Of a DNA stretch of 64,000 bases, positions 8,758 through 17,376 are shown piece after piece. The position numbers and the translations under genes were made by a program. This DNA comes from Chitinophagaceae bacterium. Lineage in GTDB: Bacteria; Bacteroidota; Bacteroidia; Chitinophagales; Chitinophagaceae. Within the stretch, counting starts at the first letter, position 1, and every line of letters begins with the position of its first letter. The stretch spans positions 51,664 to 115,663 of the forward strand of contig JAHBTL010000021.1 in the NCBI GenBank assembly GCA_019638615.1, read 5' to 3'. The notes under the pieces are model-generated. The model did no database searches. It saw only the letters and a program-made list of their open reading frames with translations, and was not told the DNA's origin.

Positions 8758-10230
8758 ATGGATGAAGCTCAAAAAATAATAAACAGCCGGGCGAGGCGTG
8801 ATTTTTTAAAGGGTTCGGCATTGGGTTTGGGAAGCATTGCTTTGGGAACCCTGCTGGGCTGCAACAACCGCGAAAAAACTGTAGCGCATGCAGGTAGTGT
8901 GGCTGAACCTGATGCAGAAAACCAACCTTTGGTTGATCCGCATTTTGTGCCACGCGCCAAAAGGGTAATTTATCTTTTTCAAAGCGGGGGCCCCTCGCAA
9001 ATGGAATTGTTTGATTATAAGCCCAAACTATATGAAATGCACGGGCAGGAAATACCGCCGAGCGTGATTGGCGGCGGTCGTGTGTCCGGCATGGTGTCTA
9101 ACCAGAATAGCTTTCCGTTGGCTGCCCCTATGACACATTTTAAACAATATGGGAGCAACGGAGCTTACTTCAGCGATCTTATTCCGCATACTGCCGGCAT
9201 TGCAGATGATATATGCGTGGTACGCAGTATGTTCACCGAGCAAATCAACCATGAGCCGGCGGTTATTTTTACACAAACCGGCAACCAGCTAAGCGGCAGG
9301 CCAAGTATGGGATCGTGGATCAGCTACGGTTTGGGCAGCCTGAATCATAACCTTCCTTCCTTTGTTGTGTTGTTATCAAAGGGTGGGGGAGACCAGCCCA
9401 TCAGCAACCTGGCATGGAGCAATGGTTTTTTACCCTCGCATCACCAGGGCGTTCAGTTTATGTCTGGTAAAGATCCTGTGCTCTATCTTTCTTCACCCGA
9501 TGGGGTAGACAGGATGGATCGTCGCCGGGCACTGGATTTTATCAGGCAGTTTAACCTGCTTCAAAAAGACAAATGGCAGGATCCGGAAATTGACAGTCGT
9601 TTAAACCAGTATGAAATGGCCTACCGGATGCAGATGGCTGTACCCGAAATAACGGATCTTTCTAATGAGCCCCGGCATATCCTTGATATGTACGGACCGG
9701 ATGTTACCACACCCGGCAGCTACGCCTATAATTGCCTGCTGGCAAGAAAGCTGGCAGAAAAAGATGTTCGTTTTATCCAGTTGTATCACCTGGGCTGGGA
9801 TCATCATGGCAATCTTACCAGCGGAATTACCCGGGCAACGCAGCAAACAGACCAGGCTTCGGCTGCATTGGTTAAAGATTTGAAGCAACGCGGTTTGCTG
9901 GACGATACACTGGTGATATGGGGCGGAGAATTTGGCAGAACCAGCTTCAGCCAGGGCAGGCTTACCAGGGAAAGTTTTGGACGTGATCATTTACCCAACG
10001 CCTATAGTATATGGATGGCGGGCGGCGGAATAAAATCAGGTATGCAGTATGGAGAAACAGATGATTTTGCACACAATGTAGTTCGCGATAAAGTGCATGT
10101 GCACGATTTCCAGGCAACCCTTTTATACCTGCTGGGAATTGATCACGAACGATTTACTTACAAAAGCCAGGGCCGACGTTACCGGCTTACCGATGTGTCG
10201 GGCGATATTGTAAAAAGTATTATTGCCTGA
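8758..10230 (+). CDS. DUF1501 domain protein, Tat-exported, sulfatase-like fold
   Basis: DUF1501 proteins are distant members of the alkaline phosphatase/sulfatase superfamily and nearly always sit beside DUF1549/DUF1553 genes, as here. The 490-residue product begins with a twin-arginine signal (Arg13-Arg14, ARRDFLKG), and Cys35 in LLGCNN could be a lipidation site. Recognisable family blocks are QSGGPSQMELFDYKP near the N-terminus, GWDHHGN, GGEFGRTSFSQ and GRDHLPNAYSIW. The ATG at 8758 places the Arg pair near the start; an in-frame ATG at 8701 would add 19 residues. It overlaps the region just before the next gene, so the three genes are probably co-transcribed. The enzymatic reaction is not known. 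Confidence 0.88.
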   Translation: MDEAQKIINSRARRDFLKGSALGLGSIALGTLLGCNNREKTVAHAGSVAEPDAENQPLVDPHFVPRAKRVIYLFQSGGPSQMELFDYKPKLYEMHGQEIPPSVIGGGRVSGMVSNQNSFPLAAPMTHFKQYGSNGAYFSDLIPHTAGIADDICVVRSMFTEQINHEPAVIFTQTGNQLSGRPSMGSWISYGLGSLNHNLPSFVVLLSKGGGDQPISNLAWSNGFLPSHHQGVQFMSGKDPVLYLSSPDGVDRMDRRRALDFIRQFNLLQKDKWQDPEIDSRLNQYEMAYRMQMAVPEITDLSNEPRHILDMYGPDVTTPGSYAYNCLLARKLAEKDVRFIQLYHLGWDHHGNLTSGITRATQQTDQASAALVKDLKQRGLLDDTLVIWGGEFGRTSFSQGRLTRESFGRDHLPNAYSIWMAGGGIKSGMQYGETDDFAHNVVRDKVHVHDFQATLLYLLGIDHERFTYKSQGRRYRLTDVSGDIVKSIIA

Positions 10231-10243
10231 TTGTAAAAGGAAG

Positions 10244-11647
10244 ATGATGATGTTGCCTGACAGCCTCGATCAATGGTTTGCTTATTTGGGACGTTTCCAC
10301 CCTGTGATCGTACACCTTCCGATAGGTATCCTTTTACTTGCCTTTGTTATGGAGTTGGGTTTTTATAAAAAAACAACCATCCCTTCACCGCGGCAGGCTG
10401 TATCATTTATGTTAGCAGTGGGCTGCATCAGCGCATCGGCATCCTGCATAGCAGGGTGGCTGCTGAGTAAGCAAGGCAGCTACGATGAAAGTACGCTTGC
10501 TGTTCACCAGTGGATGGGGATAGGCGTAGCATTGTTTTCAGGATTGTGCTGGCTGGCCAGGCGGAAAAAGGATATCAGGACAAAAGCAAAGCCATTGTAT
10601 ACGGTGTTGATGGCATTGTTATTCCTATTCCTTATGATAGCCGGGCACAACGGGGGGAGCATGACGCATGGCGATGATTACCTGACTGCTGAAATGCCGC
10701 AATGGCTGACAGGAGAAAATAAAGATACGACCCGTTTTATCAGGAAACCCATTACTGATGTGAACGAAGCATATATTTATGCCGACCTGGTACAAAATGT
10801 ATTGGGTGATAAATGCTACAGTTGCCACAGCGCCAAAAAAGTAAAAGGCGGGTTAAGAGTGGATGACGAAAAGCTTTTATTCAAAGGCGGTAAGCACGGT
10901 ACGGTCATCCGGCCGGGCAATGCTGAGGAAAGTGAGCTGATAATAAGAATACTGCTTCCTGAGGAGGATGACAAACGGATGCCTCCCAAGAAGCGGGAAC
11001 CACTTACTCCTGAAGAAATTGATTTGCTGAAGTGGTGGATACAGCATGGCGCAGACACGCGCAAAAAGGTGAAAGATCTTTCCCCCGATTCCTCTGTACT
11101 GCCTGTACTGGCTTCTTTTGCTGCTCCGCTTGCAAATAATAGCGATAGTATGGCGGCGCTCTCCGCTGTTTTTGATAAGGAACTGCCCCCTGCAGATCAA
11201 AAGACAATTGATACGTTGACCAGCCTTGGCATATTAGTGGCGCCGGTAGCTAAAAATAAAAACCTTCTGGAGATAAGCTGCGTGAATTACCCGGAGTTTG
11301 ACGATGATAAAATGCGGTTGCTGACGAAAATTGCTGATCATATTGTCTCACTGAAATTAGACGGTACCCGTATTACAGATGCGGCGTTTGATGATATATC
11401 GCAGTTTGTCAATCTTGTACGTTTGAATATCGCGCATACGCCGATTACTGGTGCCGCTATGGCGAAGCTGCAGCAGCTTGCTGCCATTGAGTATATCAAT
11501 GTGGTGGGTACAAAGGTGGATGATGAGGGATTGCAGAAGTTAAATGTATTACCAGGCCTGAAACGGGTATATTGCTGGAATTCGCTGGTAACCGGTAAGG
11601 GCCTGGCGCTTTTCAATCAGCACAAAGCAATAGCCGTTGCAGAATAG
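10244..11647 (+). CDS. DUF2231 membrane domain - cytochrome c - leucine-rich repeat protein
   Basis: The 467-residue product starts with four transmembrane segments (about 20-135) of the DUF2231 type. They contain conserved histidines in FHPVIVHLP (His19, His24) and His88, which may bind heme b. A PSCyt1-like cytochrome c domain follows with CYSCH at 191-195 and the family ending MPP and WIQHGA. The C-terminal 120 residues contain leucine-rich repeat-like units (LVRLNIAHTPITG and similar). Domain order suggests membrane-to-periplasm electron transfer coupled to a binding surface. The start at 10244 (ATGATGATG behind AAAAGGAAG) was chosen over an in-frame TTG at 10223. It closes the cassette with the cytochrome/DUF1553 and DUF1501 genes. 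Confidence 0.85.
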   Translation: MMMLPDSLDQWFAYLGRFHPVIVHLPIGILLLAFVMELGFYKKTTIPSPRQAVSFMLAVGCISASASCIAGWLLSKQGSYDESTLAVHQWMGIGVALFSGLCWLARRKKDIRTKAKPLYTVLMALLFLFLMIAGHNGGSMTHGDDYLTAEMPQWLTGENKDTTRFIRKPITDVNEAYIYADLVQNVLGDKCYSCHSAKKVKGGLRVDDEKLLFKGGKHGTVIRPGNAEESELIIRILLPEEDDKRMPPKKREPLTPEEIDLLKWWIQHGADTRKKVKDLSPDSSVLPVLASFAAPLANNSDSMAALSAVFDKELPPADQKTIDTLTSLGILVAPVAKNKNLLEISCVNYPEFDDDKMRLLTKIADHIVSLKLDGTRITDAAFDDISQFVNLVRLNIAHTPITGAAMAKLQQLAAIEYINVVGTKVDDEGLQKLNVLPGLKRVYCWNSLVTGKGLALFNQHKAIAVAE

Positions 11648-12141
11648 TCTGCTGCAGGAAAAACTTCAATACAGTATTGTCCGGTAAAATACAAAGGGAG
11701 GTCGGCCTCGAAAAAATGGTGTTAAGAAAATTGGCTTGGACGGCGTTAAAAGAAAAACACCATATGCCAAAGTCAGGGAGTGCAATTAGCTCAAAAGTCG
11801 CATCACTACCGAGTTTTGATCTGCTGCTTGAACTTGTTTTTCTTAGCCGGGAAAGACAATTTTTAGCCATTTTTCCGAAGCCCTGCCTGACCGGCAGGCG
11901 GGCTTGATTGTTTGCTCCACTTTTTTATCAAGAAAAAAGTGGAATATCCAATGGTAAGTGGAGCATGCCGTAAACTTTAATGAAAATCAGTACAGCGCTG
12001 ACTTTAGTCGTTTTGGCTAACATTTTAACCGGGCAATAATGATTTCCATATAGAGCTTGTGATTATACGAAAATTTCAATTCTTCTCATCAAAGGCAATA
12101 CAACGGATTATATAACTTCCGGAAAATTTATTGTGCTATGT
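11648..12141. other. Non-coding gap with a possible interspersed element
   Basis: This 494-base gap lies between two convergent genes. Open frames of 76 and 85 codons occur on opposite strands over the same stretch (11677-11907 plus, 11613-11870 minus), but neither shows a domain, a signal or a ribosome site. The right part has a GC-rich inverted repeat (CCTGCC-GGCAGG, about 11883-11898), followed by the AT-rich hairpin at 11917-11942. The layout resembles interspersed repeats with terminator-like ends, but I see only one copy in the window. From 11943 to 12141 I see nothing further. Confidence 0.4.
11917..11942. terminator. Perfect AT-rich hairpin, terminator-like
   Basis: CCACTTTTTT and AAAAAAGTGG form a perfect 10-bp stem around a 6-base loop. 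The T and A tracts make it readable from either strand. It lies between convergent genes, 270 bases after the cytochrome/LRR gene and 200 bases after the end of the minus-strand hydrolase. It could also be the terminus of an interspersed element. Confidence 0.45.
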
Positions 12142-13737
12142 TTAATAGCTGCCTTTTATCACCGGGTTCTTATCATTTCCCCCGGGCGACATTCCTTTCA
12201 GGCTGTTGTCTATCCGCAGGGTGATATTATTCTTGTCGAAACCCAGGCGCCATACCTCCGAATGCGGGCTTTCAATATAGCGCAGTTTTATTTCGAGCGA
12301 TTGCTTATCTGTCCACGTATATGCGGCTGCCAGTGGTATGTGCTGTCCATTTTTCCCTGCAGGAGGCATAGTGCCTGTTAAAGAGGGAATTCCTGACGTA
12401 CGATGCAGGGTGCTGGTACGCCATTGATTTCTTCCTGCATAGATGGTATCGGAAATATTGTTGAATTGTACGATGATGTATCCTGAACGTTTGGATTGGA
12501 GCTTAAAAGATATATTGTGGATGGAAGCGTCGTTGGTCTCAAGCGTATAGGTTCTGCCTGCAATTTCTTTTGACAACCTGCTTGCTTTAAAAACGGGGGC
12601 AGGCAATATCAATTGAGCATTTTGCTTTTCCAGTTTTGCAATGGTGGTTGCAGTGGCATTTATCGGTTCATTTTCAAAAGCAGGCAGCAGGTAAGTCCAT
12701 ACCAGGTTTAAAATGTTTTGCATATCTGCCGTTTCGCTGGTAATTGCCAATACTGCATCCTGGTCGGGCATTACAATAATGTATTGACCAAAAGCGCCGT
12801 CTGCGCGGTATGCATCGTTACGGCAACGCCACATCTGGTAACAATAACCCTGCGCCCAATCGCTCTTTGCTTTAAGTGCGATCGCAGTATCCGGTGCGTT
12901 TTTTATTTTAAATGAAGAGGCTTCTTCAATCCAAGAGGCCGGTAAAAGTTGTTTTCCCTGCCAGTTCCCTTTTTGCAAAAAGAACTGCCCGAATTTGGCC
13001 ATGTCTTCTGTTTTCAAACGAAGTCCCCAACCGCCTGCATTGATTCCTTCGGGGTTTTCTTCCCAGTCTATCCCCGTTATTTCCAACGGCTCAAACAGTC
13101 TGGGTGTTAAATAATCAATCAGCCTTTCGCCGGTTATTTTTTGAATAATAGCGCTCAACATAAATGTCGCGGCGGAATTGTACAGAAACTTTGTTCCGGG
13201 TGTGTCTACAATGGGTACAGACAAAAAATGTTTTACCCACTGGTTACTTTTTAATATGCTTCCTGTCGGATCGGGAGATTGCCCTGCCGACATCGTGATC
13301 AGGTCTTTCACGGTAAGATCCCTTACAAATTGGCTAACGGTATCGGGCAATTCATCTGTAAAGAAACCGGTTACTTTATCCTGCAGGCTAAGGCGTTGTT
13401 CCGTTACCGCAAACCCGATGGCCGTAGCAGTAAAGCTCTTGCTTACTGAATACATCGTATGCTTTAACGAAGGTGCATAGGGCGCCCACCATCCCTCGCT
13501 GATTACCTTTCCGTGCCGCAGCAGCATGTAACTGTGAAATTCATTTTTGCTGTTATGCACCTCTTCCAAAAAGCGGAGAATCTGCCCGGAATAAACATTT
13601 TCATTTTCCGGAACTCCGCGGGGCAGGTTGTTGAATTGTTGCGCATGCAGCGTAGTCCCAGTAACTGCTATGAAAACGAAACAGGCGGAAAGTGTCGTTT
13701 TTTTTAAAGAGAGTAACATGGATGATGGCATGGGCAT
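12142..13737 (-). CDS. Exported serine hydrolase, beta-lactamase/class C-like, with C-terminal extension
   Basis: A signal peptide is visible (LSACFVFIAVTGTTLHAQ, cleavage near residue 32). The active-site set of the family is present: SVSK at 97-100 (nucleophile Ser97) and YNS at 186-188. DGAFGQY stands at the place of the third motif. The catalytic domain ends at about residue 370. The remaining 150 residues form a beta-rich extension often seen in 6-aminohexanoate-hydrolase-like and related periplasmic esterases. Three in-frame ATGs (13737, 13731, 13719) lie before the signal core; the outermost is given. It is transcribed toward the cytochrome cassette. The substrate is unknown. Confidence 0.82.
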   Translation of the reverse strand: MPMPSSMLLSLKKTTLSACFVFIAVTGTTLHAQQFNNLPRGVPENENVYSGQILRFLEEVHNSKNEFHSYMLLRHGKVISEGWWAPYAPSLKHTMYSVSKSFTATAIGFAVTEQRLSLQDKVTGFFTDELPDTVSQFVRDLTVKDLITMSAGQSPDPTGSILKSNQWVKHFLSVPIVDTPGTKFLYNSAATFMLSAIIQKITGERLIDYLTPRLFEPLEITGIDWEENPEGINAGGWGLRLKTEDMAKFGQFFLQKGNWQGKQLLPASWIEEASSFKIKNAPDTAIALKAKSDWAQGYCYQMWRCRNDAYRADGAFGQYIIVMPDQDAVLAITSETADMQNILNLVWTYLLPAFENEPINATATTIAKLEKQNAQLILPAPVFKASRLSKEIAGRTYTLETNDASIHNISFKLQSKRSGYIIVQFNNISDTIYAGRNQWRTSTLHRTSGIPSLTGTMPPAGKNGQHIPLAAAYTWTDKQSLEIKLRYIESPHSEVWRLGFDKNNITLRIDNSLKGMSPGGNDKNPVIKGSY

Positions 13738-14224
13738 AAAGTTACAAAATCATTGACTTCCTGTTATCTTGATCCCAACCGAAGGTCGGGTTCGCTTTAA
13801 CCGAAAAAAATTACCGTCATTGCGAGCCGCTAAATTGATTCAAAAGCATTGCAAATGACGAGAGGAGAAGCAATCTCAACGATTGGCCTCACATTGGGAC
13901 TGCTTCTCCCGCACCAGCATCTTTTTAACTTATGCAACCCTATAGCGGTATCGCAGAGACGTTTAAGAGTTTTATTTTTTGCTGTCAGCACTCAAGAAAA
14001 GTATGAAGTCTCACTGGGGCTTCATCCAGGGCTATTGCGGGCAGCCATGAGACCCCGGTGCCACGCGATCCGCCGGGGTCTCACCATTCGCACAGTTGCC
14101 TGGTTGTGAAGACCCCATCGGGACACAAATCTTCGTAGCTGCTTATACAGGAGCAATTTTTTTCTAATTTCTTATCTTTAACCCAATTTAAATGCAAACT
14201 AAATTTTAAACCAGGCTTTTTGTT
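13738..14224. other. Intergenic stretch with degenerate palindromic repeats
   Basis: This gap of 487 bases separates divergent genes and should hold both promoters, but no clear TAnnTTTG box was found. It contains GTCATTGCGAG at 13817-13827, a motif common in dispersed bacterial palindromic repeats. It is followed by a 9-bp stem GGAGAAGCA/TGCTTCTCC (13864-13872 and 13901-13909). A second structured part with GAGACCCCGG and CCGGGGTCTC is described separately. No convincing protein is encoded; an 86-codon frame at 13849-14109 runs through the repeats only. Confidence 0.5.
14048..14083. repeat. GC-rich inverted repeat (11-bp stem)
   Basis: TGAGACCCCGG at 14048-14058 is the exact complement of CCGGGGTCTCA at 14073-14083, with a 14-base loop. 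A third partial copy of the arm, GAAGACCCC, follows at about 14109. This allows alternative pairings, which fits a mobile palindromic repeat better than a simple terminator. Confidence 0.55.
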
Positions 14225-15829
14225 TTGATTCACCACACACTATTGCTTATACTGGCATTGTTCTTTGCGATGGCGTTGTTGTATATACTAAGTCAGCGAT
14301 TGAAAATTTCTTATCCCATCTTCCTTGTAATAGGGGGGCTGCTGATAAGTTTTATACCCGGAACCCCCCACCTGAACATTGACCCCGATCTTGTATTTCT
14401 GATATTTCTGCCCCCGCTACTTTTTGAAGCGGCCTGGTATTCATCGTGGAGCCAGTTATTAAAATGGAAACGGTCGATATTGTTGCTGGGTTTCGGACTG
14501 GTAATAGCAACATCAGCAGCTATTGCATACTTTTCAATACATATCATTCCCGGGTTTACGCTTGCGCTGGGTTTTTTATTGGGAGGTATTATTTCACCAC
14601 CCGATGCGGTTGCGGCAACTTCTGTATTAAAAGGCATGCAGGTCCCTAAAAGAGGGCTTACCATACTGGAAGGAGAAAGCCTGGTCAACGATGCGGCATC
14701 GCTCACTATTTTCAGGTTTGCCATTGCGGCCATACTTACCGGTGAGTTTGTATTTCAGAAAGCGGCGGTTGATTTTATGGTGCTGTCGGTGATGGGAGTG
14801 TTTGTTGGTGTGGTGATTGCGCACATTCTTTATTTAGTATTGCGCTATTGGGTGAAAGCATCGAGCATTACCACGCCCATGACGTTGATAGCTCCTTACC
14901 TTATGTATATAGTGGCAGAACAGTTTCATTGGTCCGGCGTTTTATCTGTTGTAAGCGGAGGGCTGTTTCTTTCGTTCCGCTCAAGCGATTTTCTGAATTT
15001 TAATACGCGGATGCAAACAAAAGAAGTTTGGGCCACTGTCGGGTTCCTGTTGAATGGGTTCGTGTTTATATTAATCGGACTGGAACTTCCTGTCATTATC
15101 GGAGGGCTGGGAGAGTACTCCTTAAAAGAGGCTATTTATTATGCCCTGCTGATCAGTCTGATGGTGATAGTGATAAGAATTGTACTGGTATATTTATCTG
15201 CATTTGTGCCGCGATGGATAAGTAAGCGGGTGCGGGAGGAAGAGAGAAGCCCGGGTGCAAAGCTTACATTCATTATCGGATGGGCAGGTATGCGGGGAGT
15301 GGTATCGCTCGCTTCTGCACTGGCAATTCCGCTTGTGCTGAATAACGGCGAAGATTTCCCGCATCGAAACCTTATTCTCTTTATCACTTTCGTGGTAATA
15401 CTTGCCACGCTGGTTTTTCAGGGGCTTACCTTGCCTTTGTTCATTAAACTGCTGAAAGTGGAAGAAATTGATGAGCATATACCCGAAGAAGAACAAATGG
15501 AGTCCATCAGGCTGGAGTTAGGAAAAAAGCAGATAGAATACCTTGATTCAAAATATATGTATGAAATAGAACATTATGAAACCATTGCTCATATAAAAGA
15601 ACTGCTGGTAAGCAATATTACTGCCGTGGAAGACAGTCTTGGGGAAAAAGGCAACAGGGAGAGTTTAAAAACCCTGCGTGACCTGCATCGAAAAATTATG
15701 CTGGAACTAATAGCCATAAGAAGAGAAGGGTTGAACCGGTTCAGGCTGGAACATAAATATGATGACGAAGTGATCCGCATTATGGAAAGTAATCTTGACC
15801 TGGAAGAAGCAAGATTGCATAAATATTAA
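14225..15829 (+). CDS. Na+/H+ antiporter, CPA1/NhaP type
   Basis: The 534-residue inner-membrane protein should exchange sodium (or potassium) for protons and so regulate internal pH and sodium. About twelve transmembrane segments span residues 1-405. Family motifs are visible: PPDAVAATSVLK, GESLVNDAASLTIF (the ion-binding Asn-Asp pair) and GWAGMRGVVSLASALAIPL. The last 125 residues are hydrophilic and helical, a regulatory tail typical of CPA1 proteins. The reading starts at a TTG at 14225. The first ATG, 15 codons later, would cut into the first membrane segment, so the TTG is more likely. It stands alone and converges with the next gene. Confidence 0.88.
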   Translation: MIHHTLLLILALFFAMALLYILSQRLKISYPIFLVIGGLLISFIPGTPHLNIDPDLVFLIFLPPLLFEAAWYSSWSQLLKWKRSILLLGFGLVIATSAAIAYFSIHIIPGFTLALGFLLGGIISPPDAVAATSVLKGMQVPKRGLTILEGESLVNDAASLTIFRFAIAAILTGEFVFQKAAVDFMVLSVMGVFVGVVIAHILYLVLRYWVKASSITTPMTLIAPYLMYIVAEQFHWSGVLSVVSGGLFLSFRSSDFLNFNTRMQTKEVWATVGFLLNGFVFILIGLELPVIIGGLGEYSLKEAIYYALLISLMVIVIRIVLVYLSAFVPRWISKRVREEERSPGAKLTFIIGWAGMRGVVSLASALAIPLVLNNGEDFPHRNLILFITFVVILATLVFQGLTLPLFIKLLKVEEIDEHIPEEEQMESIRLELGKKQIEYLDSKYMYEIEHYETIAHIKELLVSNITAVEDSLGEKGNRESLKTLRDLHRKIMLELIAIRREGLNRFRLEHKYDDEVIRIMESNLDLEEARLHKY

Positions 15830-15853
15830 TACATACGCTATATCATTGCCAGT

Positions 15854-16531
15854 TTATTTAAACCCGCAGTTGATGAAAGGAATTACACGGCGGCCGATCC
15901 GGTTAAACAAACCTATCTGAACCAGGTTGCCGGACTGGCAGTTATTGATCAACCCGATCATAAGCCCATTTCCCTTTTGGGCTTTATTGGCGAATCCCCC
16001 GATAAGAACACCATTGAATTTATGCAATGCGTTAATTAAGCCGCTTACCTGTATACCATTTGACATGTAGTTCATGCCTGCCAGGCCATTTATGAAAACA
16101 CCATTGTTTACGCTCACCACAGTGAGACCACCCATGCTGGCTGACAATTCGTTGATGGTGGTACCGTATTTTATATAATGTAATTCACTTGTATCCGGGT
16201 ATCCATAGCGTGAAAAGAAGCTCGCTGTGTGGCCGGAGCTGTCTTTAACTCCAGCCAGGCCATACATCATTCCCCAAATGCCTCCGATAATCCCGAAAGG
16301 GCCAACTTCCAGGTTTAATCCATTCATATTGATATATCCTTCGTCTGCAAAACCAAATGCAGGGGTGATGCCTAAAGCGAGCGCTTTTATTTTAGTGTGC
16401 TTATTTACCGGGGTAAGTCCCACCCATTTTTTTATAACCGTATCCGGCATTTTCCCATATTGGGCATGGGCGGAATAAACAGAACCCGTTAATGCAAAAA
16501 ATATTGCAAACAGCTTACAGCGCTTTTTCAT
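15854..16531 (-). CDS. Exported protein with LA_2272-type surface repeats
   Basis: The 225-residue product begins with a signal peptide (FAIFFALTGSVYSAHAQ). The second half consists of short repeats built on NG-hydrophobic-GL-N: GVFINGLAGMN, GIQVSGLINAL, GVLIGGFANKAQKGNGLMIGLINNC. This pattern is found in LA_2272-family surface-repeat proteins of Leptospira and Bacteroidota and suggests a regular beta structure at the cell surface. No enzymatic motif is seen. It lies 34 bases after the GntR-type regulator on the same strand, so the two may be co-transcribed. Confidence 0.65.
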   Translation of the reverse strand: MKKRCKLFAIFFALTGSVYSAHAQYGKMPDTVIKKWVGLTPVNKHTKIKALALGITPAFGFADEGYINMNGLNLEVGPFGIIGGIWGMMYGLAGVKDSSGHTASFFSRYGYPDTSELHYIKYGTTINELSASMGGLTVVSVNNGVFINGLAGMNYMSNGIQVSGLINALHKFNGVLIGGFANKAQKGNGLMIGLINNCQSGNLVQIGLFNRIGRRVIPFINCGFK

Positions 16532-16565
16532 CTCGCTAAATTGATTTCAAATGCCAAAGAGAAAA

Positions 16566-17294
16566 CTACCTCCGGCTTTCGATGGTGTAAACAAAGCTGT
16601 CGGCCCTGTAATAGCCCAGGTTATATTCTATAGGGCGCTCCCCCTGGTCAAAAACAAATCTTTTCCGGCATAGAATCGGGCTGCCTACTTCCAGGTTGAG
16701 TTTTCCTGCCACAAACTTGTCAGCAGCCCTGGCAGTAATTTCTTCTTTGGAAAGATTGGCTATTACCATATGATCTTTTTCAAGAATTTCGTACAGGGGC
16801 CTGAGAAAATCTTCCTTGCCTGTAAGACCAATGCGCGGATGGAAATACGAAACAAAATATACAAAAGGTCCCTCGGGGCGCCCCCTCAGCCTTTCCATCT
16901 TTAATATCTTTTTATTGGCTCTTATCTCGAAGAAATTGGATACGGTTTCTTCCGGTTTTACCCAGCTTAATTTGAGCTCAAAATTTTTAATAGGGATTTT
17001 TCGTGCTTCCATTTCCTGTGAAAAGCTCAGCCAGTTTACAGATTTTGAGCTCACTACACTATTGCTTACCTTGGTGCCTACTCCTTTTTTCCTGATCAGT
17101 AAACCCTCATATACCAGTTTGTTGATAGCCAGCCGCAGGGTGGTCCTGGAAATGGCCAGTTGTTTGGCAAGTTCTACCTCGTTTGGCAGGAGCTTGCCTT
17201 TGGAATACTGGGGTTGCTTAATGATTTTTCTGAGGAGTTCTTCGGCCTGTATATGGAGCGGAATATGATTCTTATGATCAATAGAAAAATTCAT
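16566..17294 (-). CDS. GntR/HutC-family transcriptional regulator with UTRA domain
   Basis: The 242-residue protein has an N-terminal winged helix (about 5-75) with the family sequence LPNEVELAKQLAISRTTLR. A UTRA effector-binding domain (about 95-235) follows and contains ILKMERLRGRPEGPFVYFVSYF. HutC-type regulators bind a small sugar phosphate or amino acid-like effector. The ligand here cannot be told. The start at 17294 (MNFSIDHKNHIPLH) fits the family N-terminus; an in-frame ATG at 17315 would add seven residues. It precedes the surface-repeat gene on the same strand, its only obvious operon partner. Confidence 0.88.
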   Translation of the reverse strand: MNFSIDHKNHIPLHIQAEELLRKIIKQPQYSKGKLLPNEVELAKQLAISRTTLRLAINKLVYEGLLIRKKGVGTKVSNSVVSSKSVNWLSFSQEMEARKIPIKNFELKLSWVKPEETVSNFFEIRANKKILKMERLRGRPEGPFVYFVSYFHPRIGLTGKEDFLRPLYEILEKDHMVIANLSKEEITARAADKFVAGKLNLEVGSPILCRKRFVFDQGERPIEYNLGYYRADSFVYTIESRR

Positions 17295-17376
17295 GTTTGA
17301 AATATATTGCTGCAATATTACATTTTTTTATATAACGAAAATCAGCCTGGAGTTGTTTACAGCGGAGCAGGGCCCT

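Noticed and set aside
2925-13737. The two serine hydrolases as a duplicated pair
   Set aside because: They share only family motifs; length, export signal and C-terminal extension differ, so a recent duplication is not supported.
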